A DNA stretch of 7,151 nt. Source: an uncultured bacterium. GTDB taxonomy: Bacteria > Planctomycetota > Phycisphaerae > Phycisphaerales > SM1A02. This document shows positions 6,573 through 7,151 of the stretch, piece after piece. The notes under the pieces were generated by a model. It saw only the letters and a program-made list of their open reading frames with translations. It ran no database searches and had not been told where the DNA came from. How positions within the stretch are numbered: the stretch's first letter is position 1; each line of letters starts with the position of its first letter. Where the stretch lies: positions 1 through 7,151 of the forward strand of contig CAIWNO010000073.1 in assembly GCA_903914045.1 (NCBI GenBank), written 5' to 3'. The translations under genes were made by a program, and so were the position numbers.

Positions 6573-6755
6573 GCCGCACAAGAATGCTAATCAAAGATAG
6601 ACACTTCTGCCCATGCACGTTGCGCTTATAAAATTTTTCGATACGGTCTAGCCCCCCTGTTAACCGCTTTTTGTACGCACTATGAAACGATATCTGTGCG
6701 CTCAGGCACGTCATTCTGGCGCCCTGTTTGCCACTTATTTACTGTTCGTGTGCGC

Positions 6756-7151
6756 CTAAGACAGCGTGCCCTGTTCAATCGCTTTCACTTTATTTAATCG
6801 GCGCATGTGTCGCGGCTCGCCGCTGAAATTGGCCGCTAAATATCCGCGCACCATGTCCTCGGCCAGCGCCGCGCCCACAATGCGTCCGCCCAGCACCAGC
6901 ACATTCATGGCGTCGTGTTCCACGCCTTGATGCGCGGAATAATAATCCTCGCAGTTGCCCGCGCGAATGCCCTTGATCTTGTTGGCGGCCACGCTAGCCC
7001 CAATGCCAGAGCCGCACAATAAAATTCCGCGGTCAGCCTTGCCCGCCAAAATCACTTTGCTCAACGCAACAGCAAAGTCTGGGTAATCATCTTCGCCGTC
7101 GTACACATGCGCGCCAACATCCGTCACTGTGTGTCCAAGCGAAGCCACCAA
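6756..7151 (-). CDS. rpiB: Ribose-5-phosphate isomerase B (N terminus outside the window)
   Basis: 131 codons are visible up to the TAG at 6758-6756; the frame is open through the right edge. The first visible codon (TTG) aligns about 20 residues into the family, so only the short N-terminal part is missing. 'GILLCGSGIGASVAANKIKG' contains the catalytic Cys (visible residue 46, matching E. coli RpiB Cys66) and the glycine-rich loop, with Ser where E. coli has Thr68. His79 in 'VEHDAMN' matches ring-opening His99. The phosphate-binding Arg-rich tail ('RHMRRLNKVK') is present. The enzyme interconverts ribose 5-phosphate and ribulose 5-phosphate in the cytoplasm. The family's usual 'HND' reads 'HDA' here. 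LacA/LacB-type sugar isomerases share this fold and are the main alternative. Confidence 0.92.
   Translation of the reverse strand: MVASLGHTVTDVGAHVYDGEDDYPDFAVALSKVILAGKADRGILLCGSGIGASVAANKIKGIRAGNCEDYYSAHQGVEHDAMNVLVLGGRIVGAALAEDMVRGYLAANFSGEPRHMRRLNKVKAIEQGTLS

Larger units (their letters stand above)
6534..6755 (-). other. Intergenic region between rpiB and the FKBP gene
   Basis: This 222-bp non-coding stretch should hold the FKBP promoter and the rpiB 3' end. On the - strand a TATAAG at 6630-6625 follows an A/T run, about 90 bp before the ATG. The nearest -35-like sequence (TAGACC, 6650-6645) is only 14 bp away, so the promoter is unproven. A run of six G (6657-6652) precedes it. I found no intrinsic terminator for rpiB, no tRNA and no convincing small ORF here. 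Confidence 0.4.

Noticed and set aside
6587..6613. Seven-codon leader peptide (ATG at 6613, - strand) before the FKBP gene
   Set aside because: It has no ribosome binding site, no run of regulatory codons and no attenuator hairpin.

Overview
The window most likely comes from a planctomycete, probably of the Phycisphaerae/Phycisphaerales type. The evidence is indirect. A very large secreted protein carries RCC1-like repeats, a degenerate version of the planctomycete 'CDVDGNGIPDxCE' motif, FG-GAP repeats and a C-terminal dockerin-like tag of the 'DxDGSGxxDSGDVGxLL' form. A secreted FKBP with a PepSY-like front half and a small Pro-rich lipoprotein fit the same picture. No phylogenetic marker is present, so the assignment is an inference.

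Layout on the + strand: the 3' end of a threonine aldolase-type gene (2-217); a 69-bp array of an 8-bp tandem repeat and an AT-rich stretch (218-423); the giant surface or secreted protein gene (424-3927); then, after a short gap with no terminator, an M29-family metallo-aminopeptidase (3981-5105, possibly starting at 3942). A perfect 14-bp stem hairpin (5169-5200) lies at the convergence point and probably terminates transcription from both sides.

Layout on the - strand, in transcription order from the right edge: the 3' part of a ribose-5-phosphate isomerase B gene (7151-6756), a 222-bp intergenic region with short direct repeats, a secreted PepSY-FKBP peptidyl-prolyl isomerase (6533-5547), and a 104-residue predicted lipoprotein (5542-5228). 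The lipoprotein ATG lies 4 nt beyond the FKBP stop, with its ribosome binding site inside the FKBP gene's last Gly codons, so these two are almost certainly co-translated.

Functionally, most of the window is ordinary metabolism (amino-acid and pentose-phosphate enzymes, peptide breakdown). Two parts are less ordinary. One is the 1167-residue multidomain exported protein, with a seven-bladed RCC1 propeller, a beta-rich middle, an FG-GAP region and a dockerin-like end. The other is the FKBP/lipoprotein pair, which looks like a small cell-envelope folding module. I see no CRISPR array, tRNA, rRNA, insertion sequence, phage gene or defence system. I do not think the window holds a clear new multi-gene system; the FKBP-lipoprotein pair and the repeat array upstream of the giant gene are the best leads.
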